Shown here in pieces: positions 10,898 through 21,211 of a stretch of 64,000 bases of DNA (positions are counted from its first letter, which is position 1; every line of letters begins with the position of its first letter). The translations under genes and the position numbers were made by a program. Location of the stretch: contig WOAB01000606.1 in NCBI GenBank assembly GCA_027886185.1, positions 2,666,001 to 2,730,000 on the forward strand. Direction: 5' to 3'. The notes below the pieces were generated by a model. The model searched no databases and was not told the DNA's origin. It worked only from the letters and a program-made list of their open reading frames with translations. The DNA is from Rheum nobile. Lineage: Eukaryota; Streptophyta; Magnoliopsida; Caryophyllales; Polygonaceae.

Positions 10898-12076
10898 GAA
10901 AAATGTCATTTCATGGTAAGTGAAGGAATTGTGTTAGGACACTTGATTTCTAACCGTGGAATTGAGGTTGACAGGGCCAAGATTGAGATTATAGAGAAGA
11001 TGTCACCTCCAACTTCGGTCAAGGGCATAAGAAGCTTTCTTGGACATGCTGGGTTCTATAGAAGGTTCATTAAGGATTTCTCCAAAATCTCCAAGCCTCT
11101 TACTAACTTGCTCTTGAAGGATGTTTCCTTTGAATTTTCAAAGGAATGTCTGAATGCTTTTTACAGGTTGAAGGAGGCTTTGATTTCAGCCCCTATCATG
11201 CAACCTCCTGATTGGGATCTTCCTTTTGAACTTATGTGTGATGCCAGCGATTATGTTGTAGGGGTTGTTCTAGGCCAAAGGAAGGACAAGAAGCTACATG
11301 CTATCTACTATGCTAGTAGAACTCTTGATGAAGCTCAAGTGAATTATGCTACCACTGAGAAAGAGCTACTTGCTATAGTATTTGCTTTTGAGAAGTTCAG
11401 GTCCTATTTGGTGGGTGCCAAAGTTATTGCCTATACTGATCATGCTGCTATCAGGTATCTCTTGAGTAAGAAGGAGGCCAAGCCTAGACTGATTCGTTGG
11501 ATTCTTCTTCTTCAAGAGTTTGACTTAGAGATTAGAGACAAAAAGGGAACAAAGAATTTGGTTGCTGATCATCTTTCTAGGTTGACTCAAGAGCATTTGG
11601 AGTGCACTAAAGATGAGCCCCCTATTGATGATTCATTTCCTGACGACCATCTTTTCAGGGTCACTAATGAAGTCTTGACTCTTGCAAATTCGAGGATGCC
11701 ATGGTTTGCTGATTTTGTCAACTACTTGGTTTGCAATGAGTTACCTCCTAAGCTATCATTCCAACAGAAGAAGAAACTCATGTCAGATGTTCAGCAATAT
11801 TTTTGGGATGAGCCATTGCTTTTCAAGAGGTGTGCTGATGGAGTTATTAGAAGATGTATCCCTGAGGAAGAGGTAGAGAGTGCTATCACTCATTGTCATT
11901 CTCTACCATGTGGAGGTCATGCTAGTTCCTCAAAGACAACCACCAAGATCTTGAATTCAGCTCTCTATTGGCCATCTATGTTTAAAGATGTGTATCGTTT
12001 CATTGCTTCTTGTGATGCATGTCAGCGTACGGGGAACATTTCTAGGAGGAATGAGATGCCTCTTAATAACATCTAA
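10898..12076 (+). pseudogene. Athila RT thumb, RNase H and integrase zinc domain
   Basis: Same frame. It begins EKCHFMVSEGIVLGHLIS and GFYRRFIKDFSKISKPL (RT connection). RNase H follows with catalytic acids in MCDASDYVVGVVLGQ, TTEKELLAIVFAFEKF and AYTDHAAIRYLL, then DHLSRL. The integrase zinc region has GGHASSSKTTTKIL and ASCDACQRTG. One uninterrupted stretch of 387 codons runs from 10913. TAA at 12074-12076 replaces a probable Gln just before the integrase core. Confidence 0.9.
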
Positions 12077-12985
12077 GAGGTTGAGATTTTTTATGTATGG
12101 GGAGTTGATTTCATAGGACCTTTTCCGCCGTCCTACTCTAACAAGTACATCCTTGTGGCGGTTGATTATGTGTCTAAGTGGGTTGAAGCTATTGCCTCTC
12201 CAACAAATGACTCAAGGGTGGTGTCTAAGTTCTTCAACAAAGTGATTTTTCCAAGATTTGGGACACCAAGAGTTGTGATTAGTGATGGAGGATCACATTT
12301 CATTGAGAGGAAGTTTGAGGCTATGTTGAAGAAGTATGGGGTAACACACAAGATTGCCACCCCATATCACCCTCAAACAAGTGGTCAAGTTGAGGTTTCA
12401 AACCGGGAGATCAAGTGTATCTTGGAGAAGACGGTTTCCCGATCCCGAAAGGATTGGTCTATAAAGCTTGATGATGCTCTTTGGGCTTATAGGACAACGT
12501 TCAAAACTCCTATTGGCACTACACCATTTCAGCTAGTGTATGGGAAGTCTTGTCATCTCCTGGTCGAGTTAGAGCATAAAGCTTATTGGGCGATTAAATT
12601 GTTCAACTATGACATGAAAGCAGCCGGTGAGAAGAGGATGTTGCAATTGCAAGAGTTGGAGGAGTTGAGGTTGGATGCTTATGAGAATGCTCGGATCTAC
12701 AAGGAGAGAACTAAGAGATGGCATGACAAGCATATTGTGCCTAGAGAGTTTCATGAAGATGATCTTGTCTTGCTATTCAACTCTCGGTTGAGACTCTTTC
12801 CGGGTAAGCTAAGATCGAGATGGAGTGGTCCGTTCCAAGTGCGAAAGGTGTACCCATATGGTGCAATTGATATATGGAGCGAAGAGACGGGACAATTCAA
12901 GGTGAATGGACAACGCTTAAAGAAATACATCGTGGGTGGTCCATTTGAGAAGGTTGCTTCTCTCTATCTTGACCCGAGCCACTAG
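12077..12985 (+). pseudogene. Athila integrase core and C-terminus
   Basis: Same frame as the rest of gag-pol. The D-D-E residues are present: Asp in WGVDFIGPF, Asp in VISDGGSHF and Glu in SGQVEVSNRE. WAYRTTFKTPIGTTPFQLVYG and the C-terminal GPFQVRKVYPYGAIDI block follow, and the frame ends normally at 12983-12985. There is no chromodomain, as expected for Athila. Integrase inserts the DNA copy. The domain itself is clean, but the stop at 12074 separates it from the rest of pol. Confidence 0.9.
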
Positions 12986-14054
12986 GAAGGTATGGAAAGT
13001 CGAGCTAATGACCTTAAACAAGCGCTGGATGGGAGGCAACCCATCAGGTATGTTTTTTTTTCTCTTCTTTTTATCTAAAAAAAAGGGAAGCTATAACAAA
13101 CTCGGGGAACTCGGTCGAGTTTTCGACCGAGCTGTCCCGACAGACAGGAATGCGGCCCAGAACTCGACCGAGTTCTGGGTCCAGATCGTAACACGGGCAA
13201 GAAATCGACCGAGTTCATGCCCGAGTTTCGTCCACTTTCTCTTCCCTACCAAAAAAATATATAAAAAATAAAATCAAAATCTTTTTACGTCAGATTTTCT
13301 TTTCTATCTCCTCCTTCCTTCCTCTATTCTTCTTCCCTGAACCCCCGACTCCTCCTTCTCTAAACCCTACCTCCACCTCTCCTCTATTCCATCGCCACCA
13401 CCATTGTTGAACCTTCTCCCTTGCTCCGACCGCCATCCCTGCCACCACCTTCGACACCCTTCTCTACTTGTCTAAAATCTGCAGATTTAAGGTAATCCCT
13501 AACTTGAAATTTTTGGGTGATTTTGATGATAGGTGAGAGCTATTGATCTTTTGGCTGAATTCACTATGTGCTTATGGTTAATTACCTTGATTTGAGTTCG
13601 TTTAGCATAATTTGTTAGATGGATTGAATTCTAGGGCTTAAGAGTAGATGAATTTGGGTGTTGATTGCAAATCTGGAATTTTGGGTTGAATAGGGCATTC
13701 ACTGAATTGATTAGGGTGTGATTAATTTATTTTGCGTGGGAAATTAGACTTGATGCTACTTGTTTACTATTTTGTCATTTTCCTACAATTCTGATGTCAT
13801 CCATGCCCTTAATTATTTGTTTGCTATGGTTGAGCTGATTTACATGCTACTTTTTGTACCATAGGCCCTTGGCGGGATCGATATTTGCATGCTTAGGCCC
13901 TTGGCGGGATAGCTTAATTTGTGAGTTTATTGTGTTGTGGCACTTGATTTGTTATTCTTGCTCTCACAGGTTATTTGCTGAGAATGACATTTTGTGGCTT
14001 TGCCTTGCCTTGGTGTTGCTTGTCTCTTTGTGTATAGGTGCCCAGATTTGAGCC
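12986..14054 (+). other. Spacer and leader before Athila ORF1
   Basis: A GGGAGGCAACCC motif at 13030 follows integrase and is shared with the composite element (GGGAGGCAATCC). Palindromes lie at 13107-13226. A TATATAAAAAAT-like box follows near 13258 and then a CT-rich leader (13300-13480). A possible intron runs from AAG|GTAATC near 13491 to a CACAG or ATAG acceptor just before ORF1. This looks like an internal promoter and 5' UTR for ORF1, but that is inference. Confidence 0.5.
13107..13226. repeat. Internal copy of the ACTCG/CGAGT palindrome array
   Basis: Motifs AACTCGGTCGAGTT, CGACCGAG, AACTCGACCGAGTT and ATCGACCGAGTT, with half-sites, in 120 bp. They use the same arms as in the LTRs, but the surrounding sequence is not a copy of the LTR. 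It lies just upstream of the AT-rich box and CT-rich leader of ORF1. Confidence 0.8.
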
Positions 14055-15336
14055 ATGTCTTCCAAACGACAAAAGAAAGCGTCTACGTCATCCTCTAGGC
14101 CTATTCCTCCTCTTCCTCGTGTTGGGAAGGACTCTCCCGAGTCCCTTGATATAAACTTCACATTGCAAAAGCACATCTCTCAGTTCGAGCTTATCAAGAA
14201 GAGGAAGTTGATCCCCACTCGATATCTTGATTTCGAGTTGCTAGACGCTTTGGGTATCCGGGGTGATGTTAAGTGGTTGGTCGGGCATTTGGGTTGGACA
14301 GATTTCCTTCATCTTCAGGAACCGACATATAAGGGCCTCACTCTGGAATTTCTAAGCACTTTTGACTCCCAGGTCATGAAAGGCCAAAAATGCTCAGAGG
14401 GACCTTGCACATTCCGCCTTGGGAACACTGACAGGGAACTAGATTTGGAAACTGCTAATGCGATATTCGGTTTTCCTATCGTCACGGATGAGTGGGTTCC
14501 TCGAGGAGAGAGCAGAGCTACTTTCTGTCACGCTGGGGAGTTCTGGCAAGACATTGGATCAGGGACCTATGATGCAACAAGAACAAACAAAGGCCTTTAG
14601 CATTAGCAATCCGGCCCTTCATTTTTTTCATCGGTTCATGGCACACACTATTTTTGGCCGCGATGATGGTGGCGAGAACAGTGCCACCAAGAAAGAGGTC
14701 ATAGTCCTTTGCGTGGCCTTGTATGACCATGCAATCAATTCTGCTGGTTTCATGATGGGTCATTTGAATTTGGTGAGCCATAAGGCGGCTGGTGACATAG
14801 CTATAGGTGGGTTGGTGACTCGCTTAGCTCAGCATTTCAACATTAATTTGGACAGACGCCGTGATGGTATTCCCTCACATCCCATTGGCCTTGCGTTGCT
14901 CAACAATATGAAGTTGCTTTACCAGTATCATAACACTTGGTATTAGGCACTTCCATCGGGTGGGCGACTACTACGTCTCCCTAATCCCGAGCGGACCTCA
15001 CTCCAACAATGGGCCAATTGGAAAGTCGCTCCTCTTCGCTATGATCCCTCTCATGACCAGTTGAAGGTTGGTCCACCCGCCCCGATGAACGATCCCATGA
15101 AAGATGAAGAAGCGGGCGATGAGGATGAGGAGGATGATGATGATGAGTATGACCCAGCTGCTGAGGGTCCACATGGTCGTGATCCGCACTTGTATACTTT
15201 GATTGAGTCTATGCAGCGGGAAATGACTGCCCAGTTTTCAATCTTGAACACCCGCATCGACCAATTGAGTGATAAGTTTGATGACTGGCACGCTTTCGGG
15301 TGGCGACCCGAACCTTCACCACCTCCACAAGAGTAG
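14055..15336 (+). pseudogene. Athila ORF1 (envelope-position protein), frameshifted
   Basis: From ATG 14055 the reading has KKRKLIPTRYLDFELLDALGI, WLVGHLGWTDFLHL and PTYKGLTLEFLSTF, which fits the Athila ORF1 family (Pfam ATHILA ORF-1), a protein of unknown function found between pol and the 3' LTR. Near 14580-14600 the frame shifts. The sequel (HFFHRFMAHTIFGRDDGG) runs to a stop at 14944-14946 and then on to an acidic stretch (about 15100-15150) and a heptad-like tail ending at 15336. The composite element's ORF1 has the same layout. One frameshift and one stop make it a pseudogene. Confidence 0.8.
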
Positions 15337-16642
15337 TTTCATTGTGAGTACTTTCTCTTCCTTAACTTTTACTTTCTACATTTGGGGCAATGTAGGTTGT
15401 AAGCTTGGGGGAGGGGAGTATTTTCATTTTGCATTGCATGTAGTTTGCATGATTAGTTGCATATTTCCCCTATTTATTCCTTATGGGTTCTTATAACAGT
15501 ACATGTACTATGAGTCTTCTTAATATGTTTTAGCTGTTAATATTGCAACCGTATGGTGGACGTGATATGATTGATCAAACCTATGACAATGACCTAAGCA
15601 TGTGGACTTTGACTAAGATACGTTAGAACCGACACTCTAGACAAAATGTCATGGTGAGCTTGTTAGCCTTTCTTCATGTGTGTGAACTCTCTTTGTGTGC
15701 TAACTCTAGAACTTGCATTAATATCTTCTTTGAGGCCACGCTCACGACTTATGCACATGACATTAATAGGATTGAGGCATTGTTTTTATTAACCCTTTTC
15801 ATCATTGGCCACCCTATACATGTATCCTTTGCTTGAAGCCCATTGTGCCGTATTGCCTTTTCTTTGGAAGCTCCACAAAAGCATACCGAGCCTACAAGTT
15901 CTTCCTTCCCATCCGAGGATTAGGATAGTTGAATTGTTGTTGGGAGAGTGGATTTTAGCCAAGCTTGGGGGAGGTTACATATTTGGTGGTTAAAAATGTG
16001 TATAAATTTGTAATGTGTCTCCTTTCCTTGTTTCTTCTTAAACCTCTTCTTCGTATAAAAAGAAAAAAGAAAAAGATTGAAACAAAAAAAGAAGAAGCAA
16101 TTAAATAAAAGGAAGGAGACCATATCATATGTAAGGGTTAAGTTGTATGGGTTTAAAGGTTGAAACTCAATTAAAGGTTATGTTCGCTTGGTGTTGTCTT
16201 GGTAAGATCCTCTTCCCCGGATTTAGCTCCTCATGGCCTAAATATTCCTATTCCCTATGTTATACCTTGGCCCCATTACAACCTTGGAAAAGCCCTCATG
16301 ATTTTTGTTGTGTGCATGGTCTTTAGTGGTGGAGATTAAGAACACTGTTGCAAGCTTATGGTAGTTTAGCAGGTCAAAGTTGAGAATTGATATTGAGTGA
16401 AACACATGCCTAAACACATGAGTGTGAGTGACTTGTTTTTGATTCTGGTGAGGTCTAGAGTGGAGAAACTGATTGTACTCTTGTCATTGATTGAGAAGCA
16501 TGCTAGGACGGAATTTGTCGTTTGTTTGGCCTTTCATGGTTATTGTTCATATGTCTTTTGGATAGAAACAACTGTTGCATATTCTGTGGACTCATCGTCA
16601 TGTACTTGCTTGGGACAAGCAAGGTTTAAGCTTGGGGGATTT
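15337..16642 (+). other. Athila spacer between ORF1 and 3' LTR
   Basis: No coding sequence seen. It holds three nearly identical purine tracts, AAGCTTGGGGGAG at 15401 and 15961 and AAGCTTGGGGGATT at 16629, of which only the last touches the LTR. Confidence 0.7.
16629..16642 (+). promoter_or_regulatory. Polypurine tract (Athila)
   Basis: AAGCTTGGGGGATT lies immediately before the 3' LTR and would prime plus-strand DNA synthesis. Confidence 0.85.
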
Positions 16643-18050
16643 TGATAGCATGCATTTAGGCTAGTTTAGATCATGTTTATTTCTCCTAAATAGGTTTGTT
16701 TTGCTTCTTTTTATTTTAGTTTTATTTGGTTTTCATAGAATTCGTAGTGTTCGGAATCTACTCTTGTGTTTTTCTGATTTCAGGATCGTTTGGAGGCGGT
16801 TTTGAAGATTACGAGCTATAATGTGAAGATGTTCGAGTGGATGGCTCGAAGGGATGGTGCCAAGGTCGAAATACAAGTGACAAGGAGAAGGCTTGACTGA
16901 GAGACCAATCGAGGAGAGTTCGAGACGACAACTCGGTCACGCTAGAGACCGAGTCAGCGGAACAGATCAGAACTCGGGCCACAACTCGACCGAGTTGTGG
17001 ACCGAGTTCTCGTGGCAGACTGAAACTCGGCCCAGAACTCGACCGAGTTCCAGACCGAGTCAGGACCCGTAACGGTTTTTCCTCTGTTGAAACGCCTTTA
17101 GCTCCTTATCTATCATTTAGAAGGAGATGCATTTTCGGTGTGACTCTCTGAACGTAGACATTTTCTTTAAAAAAACTAGTGGTGTTTTGGTGGAGTTTTC
17201 TGGAAGATTGGAGATTGTTCTTGGATTCAAACAAGTATTTCTCTTCTTTTTATCTATTTGAATGATTTCTCTGATTCGTATAATGTTTTTGATGAATTCT
17301 CCAAGCATGCTAGGCTAAACCCCTTTTATCTAGGGTTGGGGTGATCCCAAGAATGAGTTGGTAGACTTGCAAATTGTGTTTGTCTGAATCGGTAGCATGA
17401 GTTCTTATTTGATTCAATTCTAGGGTTCATATTGCTATTGGTATATTATCAATTAGAATTCTATTAGGTTGAGTCTGAAAGGAGAAACCTAATGAATGAA
17501 TTAGACAAGGTATGAGCCTGAAAGGAGATTACTATTGTTGGAATTACTAAGAATTGAACCTGAATAAACTTGTTTGTTCTTGCAGAGTTCTAAGTTATCA
17601 TAGAAACCCTAGGTTAGTCTGGAATTAGCGGAGCACGAAAGTGAATGTTAACCCGATTCTATCCTAGATTCTAAGTGCTCAAGGGGTCTAAATTTGATTA
17701 GCTTTGCGCGACAACGATTGTTAGTTGGAGTTTAGATACATCTACTATTGTCTGAAAGGAGTTAGTAGAGGTATTTGATAACTTACCGTCCAACGAGTTC
17801 GTGCTATTCTAAGATAAACACACATAAGTTTACCAAGGCATTGTTGTAGGGATCCTTAATCCTAGATATTTTCCATCCTTTGAATTTACTTATATTTGCA
17901 ATACTTATTTCTTAGTTTAATCAAACAAATCTTTCTTACGGCTTAGCTTACCAGTTTAATTACAAAAGGTACTACATTGTCCTCGTGGGAACGACACTTG
18001 AACAACTACAACTCACCCCATACACTTGTGGGTAGGTTTTCGCCACATCA
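16643..18050 (+). repeat. Athila 3' LTR, 1408 bp
   Basis: Starts TGATAGCATGCA and ends CCACATCA, followed by TSD GTAAG. It carries the palindrome array at about 16929-17062. Confidence 0.95.
16929..17062. repeat. ACTCG/CGAGT palindrome array in the Athila 3' LTR
   Basis: Same series of motifs as in the 5' LTR with a few base changes (for example CGAGTTGTGG for CGAGTTATGA). Confidence 0.85.
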
Positions 18051-18200
18051 GTAAGCCATAGCCTTGGCTTGAACATCTTTGAATGTCTAACATGGATATT
18101 TAGTCAGATCGTAATATATATCTGACTTCTCGGTAACCCTCTTCGGAATGCCTCTATGGCGGTGGAAAGTCGCAGTGAGGTATTGAAACCTTCTCATCGT
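18051..18200 (-). pseudogene. Tat gag fragment beyond the Athila insertion
   Basis: The minus strand reads FQYLTATFHRHRGIPKR, KSDIYYDLTKYPC, then a stop and TFKDVQAKAMA. This is the conserved end of the Tat gag domain, and the break point after QAKAMA is where Athila inserted. It links 18051-18200 with the remnant at 4205-6092. Confidence 0.75.
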
Positions 18201-18228
18201 TGAATGATGTGGCTAAAGTCATAGTGCA
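18201..18228 (-). mobile_element. Possible end of a minus-strand Athila-like LTR
   Basis: The 28 bases starting TGAATGATG may be the terminal part of the LTR that resumes at 44240, cut by the plus-strand Tat insertion. This rests on loose similarity with the ends of the LTRs at 23482 and 50918. Confidence 0.35.
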
Positions 18229-18882
18229 TGTTGGGCCCAACTTACTCCAAGGGGATCAGAACAAACGAATTGGGCCAAAGTCCAAACGAAGTCGAAGGCC
18301 AGAAGAAATTAGAAGGAAGCGACGGACACTTCTCAGACGCGTGGGATCCGACCAGCTCCGAAGATTTCGCCCAGGACATTAATGGCTTGATCAATGGCAA
18401 CGGTAACGAAATTAAACACGAAGATTACGATGGCATTCAAGAGCAAATCTCAAAGATCGCGCATGGAATAAATAGAAGATATTACGAAGACAAATAACGG
18501 ACACAAGAGGAAGCTACCATAAACAGATCACGAAGAAACAATCGGCGACACACACGTCTACACACAACATCCACTCACTTACCCTTCGAAAGGCTTACTA
18601 GCATATTCACTCTCGCTCAAGTCCCCTGGGATATTACCCGATCATTGCCAGTCGAATCACCAAAAACGCCTGTCAAACAGGACTCGACCCCTTACTCTTT
18701 AAGGATAAGTTGTAATCTGATCCGATTCTATCATCAATTGATCAATAAATCATATTGCTATTTTGCATCTATTCTTTACTTGGTTGATTGTCTATTTGGT
18801 TTGGATCGATTTCATATTATCCGATCGACTCGTTACCCCGTCTAAGGCGATTTAGGTCGACTGATCTTTTTGCCCCAAAACA
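18229..18882 (+). repeat. Tat 5' LTR, 654 bp
   Basis: Nearly identical to 43585-44239. It contains a GGAATAAATAG box near 18466 that could serve as TATA signal. Confidence 0.9.
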
Positions 18883-18884
18883 AT

Positions 18885-18903
18885 TTGTCGCCCACCGTGG
18901 GGC
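18885..18903 (+). promoter_or_regulatory. Probable Tat primer binding site
   Basis: TTGTCGCCCACCGTGGGGC lies 2 bp after the LTR. It resembles the TTGGCGCCCACCGTGGGGC seen in Tat elements. I do not assign the tRNA. Confidence 0.65.
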
Positions 18904-18938
18904 AACTTGCCGATCACCATCCCAAAAATCCTCCAACC

Positions 18939-20700
18939 ATGACTATTAACCCGCTTACCGGTACCGAGGAGCCACGCCTCGAAGACGACTCCCAAACTCA
19001 AGGAAACACAACTGAAAACCCTACTCCGAACCAACTCCAAGAGCTTGCCTAAAAAATGACCACCCTACAAGAAGAGCTCGCCCAACAACGCCAAAAGACC
19101 GCAGCCTTGGCTACCTTATCCACCCAATCTGAGGTCGAGAATGCACAACTAACCCGTGAAAATGAGTCTCTTAGATCGCATGTATAATCAATGGCTTCTG
19201 GATCCAGGCGGATGCCCACCCATAGCAACATCCAGACGCATCTTGACATGAATGGCGTCGAGCGTCCGACGCCTCGGACATACTGAGGGTACATCTCGAA
19301 CTCCTTTGGTCAACCCATTTTCGACTAACAATGTTACTTTCTCCACACCGATCGGGTCAGGAGGAACCCGAATCGACTAACCGTAGGTGACCAATCCTCC
19401 CGATATCCTGGCTCTCGTCCAGCAGACGCCCAGTCAACACATGAAGACACTTGATGACCGCATCGCTAGAATTCCCGGAGTCCCGCAACCGATCGAGAAG
19501 GAAGCATCAGGCGGATACGAGGAATCTCCATTCATCAAAGAGATCGCCAGAGTCGAGATCCCAAAGAAGTTCCATTACCCTAGCATGGCGACATTCGACG
19601 GCACCAACGATCTAGATGATCACATTTCTCTCTATAAACAAAAACTAATGACTGCATCTGTTCCAAGGGAGAGCCGCGAGGCTGTCATGTGTAAAAGCTT
19701 TGGCACGACTCTCACGGGTCCCGCACTGACCTGGTTTATGCGTTTGCCTCAGGGAATGATCGCCTCATTCGCGGATCTGGTCAATTCCTTCAAGATCCAA
19801 TTCGCTAGCAGTCGGAGGCTCGAAAGGCAGTCGAGTGATCTCTATCGAATCACCAAAAGGTACAATGAACCTCTCCGAAGCTATCTTAACAGGTACAATA
19901 AGAAAAAAGTCATGATCCCCCATTCTGACATCACCACCTCCATCGAAGCCTTCAGACAAGGTCTGATCAAGGATAGCAACCTCTACAACGAGATCACCAA
20001 GTACCCGTGCAGAAGTTTCGAAGATGTCCAAGCCAAAACCATGGCCGAGGTACGTCTGTAAGAAGATCGTGAATCGCGAAAAGCATCCCATGGACCTGAC
20101 CAATCCGATCGCAAGTCCTCTTCCGACAACCATCGAGACAGACGGCATCACCACTACCCTCGTAACCGAAATGAGCAAAGTCATGTAAACTCCTTCCAAG
20201 ACAGGTCCCAAGACTGGAGAGATGGTCTGACGCTGCCTCCCAGGGTCCAATCTTACAACTTTAGTGTTTCTGTGTCGGAGCTTGTCAAGAGTTTCTACAA
20301 ATATGGAAAAGAAGTAAGATGGCCCCGAAAGAGCGACTAACCATACGTCAAAAAAGACATGAGCAGGTGGTGTGAATTCCACGGTGACCATGGTCACTCA
20401 ACGGACGAATGCATCGCCTTACGCAAAGAGGTCGCCAGGTTACTTGCGCAAGGACTCTTGCGCGACGTGATCTCGGATCGGGCCAAAGCCACCATGGAAC
20501 GATGAGATCGGGTAAAACAAGATAAACCCCCATCTCCTGTCCATACAAAAATTATCAATACCATTTCAGGGGGCTCGGACGTATGTGGGAACACGTACTC
20601 CGCAGCCAAAAGACATGCGAAAGAAAGCAAAGGCAGTAAACCCGAGACACCGGAGTTCAGACAAACCAGGGTCTCTGACCTCCCAACGGTCACGTTCGAC
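18939..20700 (+). pseudogene. Tat gag
   Basis: N-terminal coiled-coil-like part (MTTLQEELAQQRQKTAALAT) with stops at about 19050, 19186 and 19284. The gag domain is open from 19387 to 20061, with KFHYPSMATFDGTNDLDDHI, ALTWFMRLPQGMIASFADL and YNEITKYPCRSFEDVQAKTM. After a stop at 20059-20061 the same frame continues to a Cys/His motif CEFHGDHGHSTDEC (about 20370) and LLAQGLLRDVISDRAKATME. Several in-frame stops break it. The protein would form particles and bind RNA. Confidence 0.85.
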
Positions 20701-21211
20701 GAGTCCGATGCCGACGGGTCGGAAAACCATCACGATGGTCTGGTAATCTCTTTGCCTATTGGGAACTATTTGATACGTAGAGTACTAATCGATACAGGAA
20801 GTTCAACCAATCTCTTGACCTTCGACGCCCTCAAAGGGATGGGTCTGGGCGAAGATGATCTTATCAAGAAATCGACCCCACTAGTCGGATTCAACGGAGA
20901 AGTTAAACATACTATCGGCGAAATCGTTCTTACGACATACGCCGGAGGAGTAAACCAATAGGTGAAATTTCTAGTCCTAGACTGCCCATCTCCCTATAAT
21001 TGCATTCTTGGCAGGCCATGGATACATGCTATGAAGGCGGTACCCTCGATGTACCATCAAGTTCCCTACCAAGTGGGGAGTCCAAGAAATCAAGGGAGAT
21101 CAGAGGATGGCCAAGGAATGCTATGTCGTCTCCATGAAGAGCGCGGTCGAGCCCAAGACCGCATAGCAATCACAGCTCGGCAAAGAATCTAGTCGATACG
21201 TCGAACCAGAA
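20701..21211 (+). pseudogene. Tat aspartic protease
   Basis: SLPIGNYLIRRVLIDTGSST carries the retropepsin Asp-Thr-Gly intact at about 20795. PLVGFNGE, then a stop at 20959, then CILGRPWIHAMKAVPSMYH follow. A deletion after YHQ near 21060 shifts the frame before the RT part. Confidence 0.85.

Larger units (their letters stand above)
6093..18050 (+). mobile_element. Complete Athila Ty3/gypsy retrotransposon, 11,958 bp
   Basis: It is bounded by two near-identical LTRs and by a perfect 5-bp TSD, GTAAG at 6088-6092 and 18051-18055. Order: 5' LTR, tRNA-Asp-type PBS, gag-protease-RT-RNase H-integrase in one frame, a 1-kb spacer, Athila ORF1, a spacer with repeated purine tracts, PPT, 3' LTR. It sits in the gag of an older minus-strand Tat element. 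The few LTR differences by eye (for example a 10-bp duplication in the 5' LTR around 6659) suggest a fairly young insertion. Gag-pol and ORF1 both carry stops, so the copy is not autonomous now. Confidence 0.95.
4205..18200 (-). mobile_element. Older Tat-lineage retrotransposon, minus strand, split by the Athila insertion
   Basis: Integrase (about 4205-4740), protease and gag (4913-5926) and the interior of gag (18056-18200) are all on the minus strand and belong to one element. The gag reading breaks off at 6088-6092 and resumes after 18055 in the same sense: the reverse strand of 18056-18110 reads DLTKYPC then TFKDVQAKAMA, the same block seen in the plus-strand Tat gag near 20000. RT and RNase H are absent, so protease is joined close to the end of the integrase zinc region. 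Coordinates include the 12-kb nested Athila. Confidence 0.75.
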
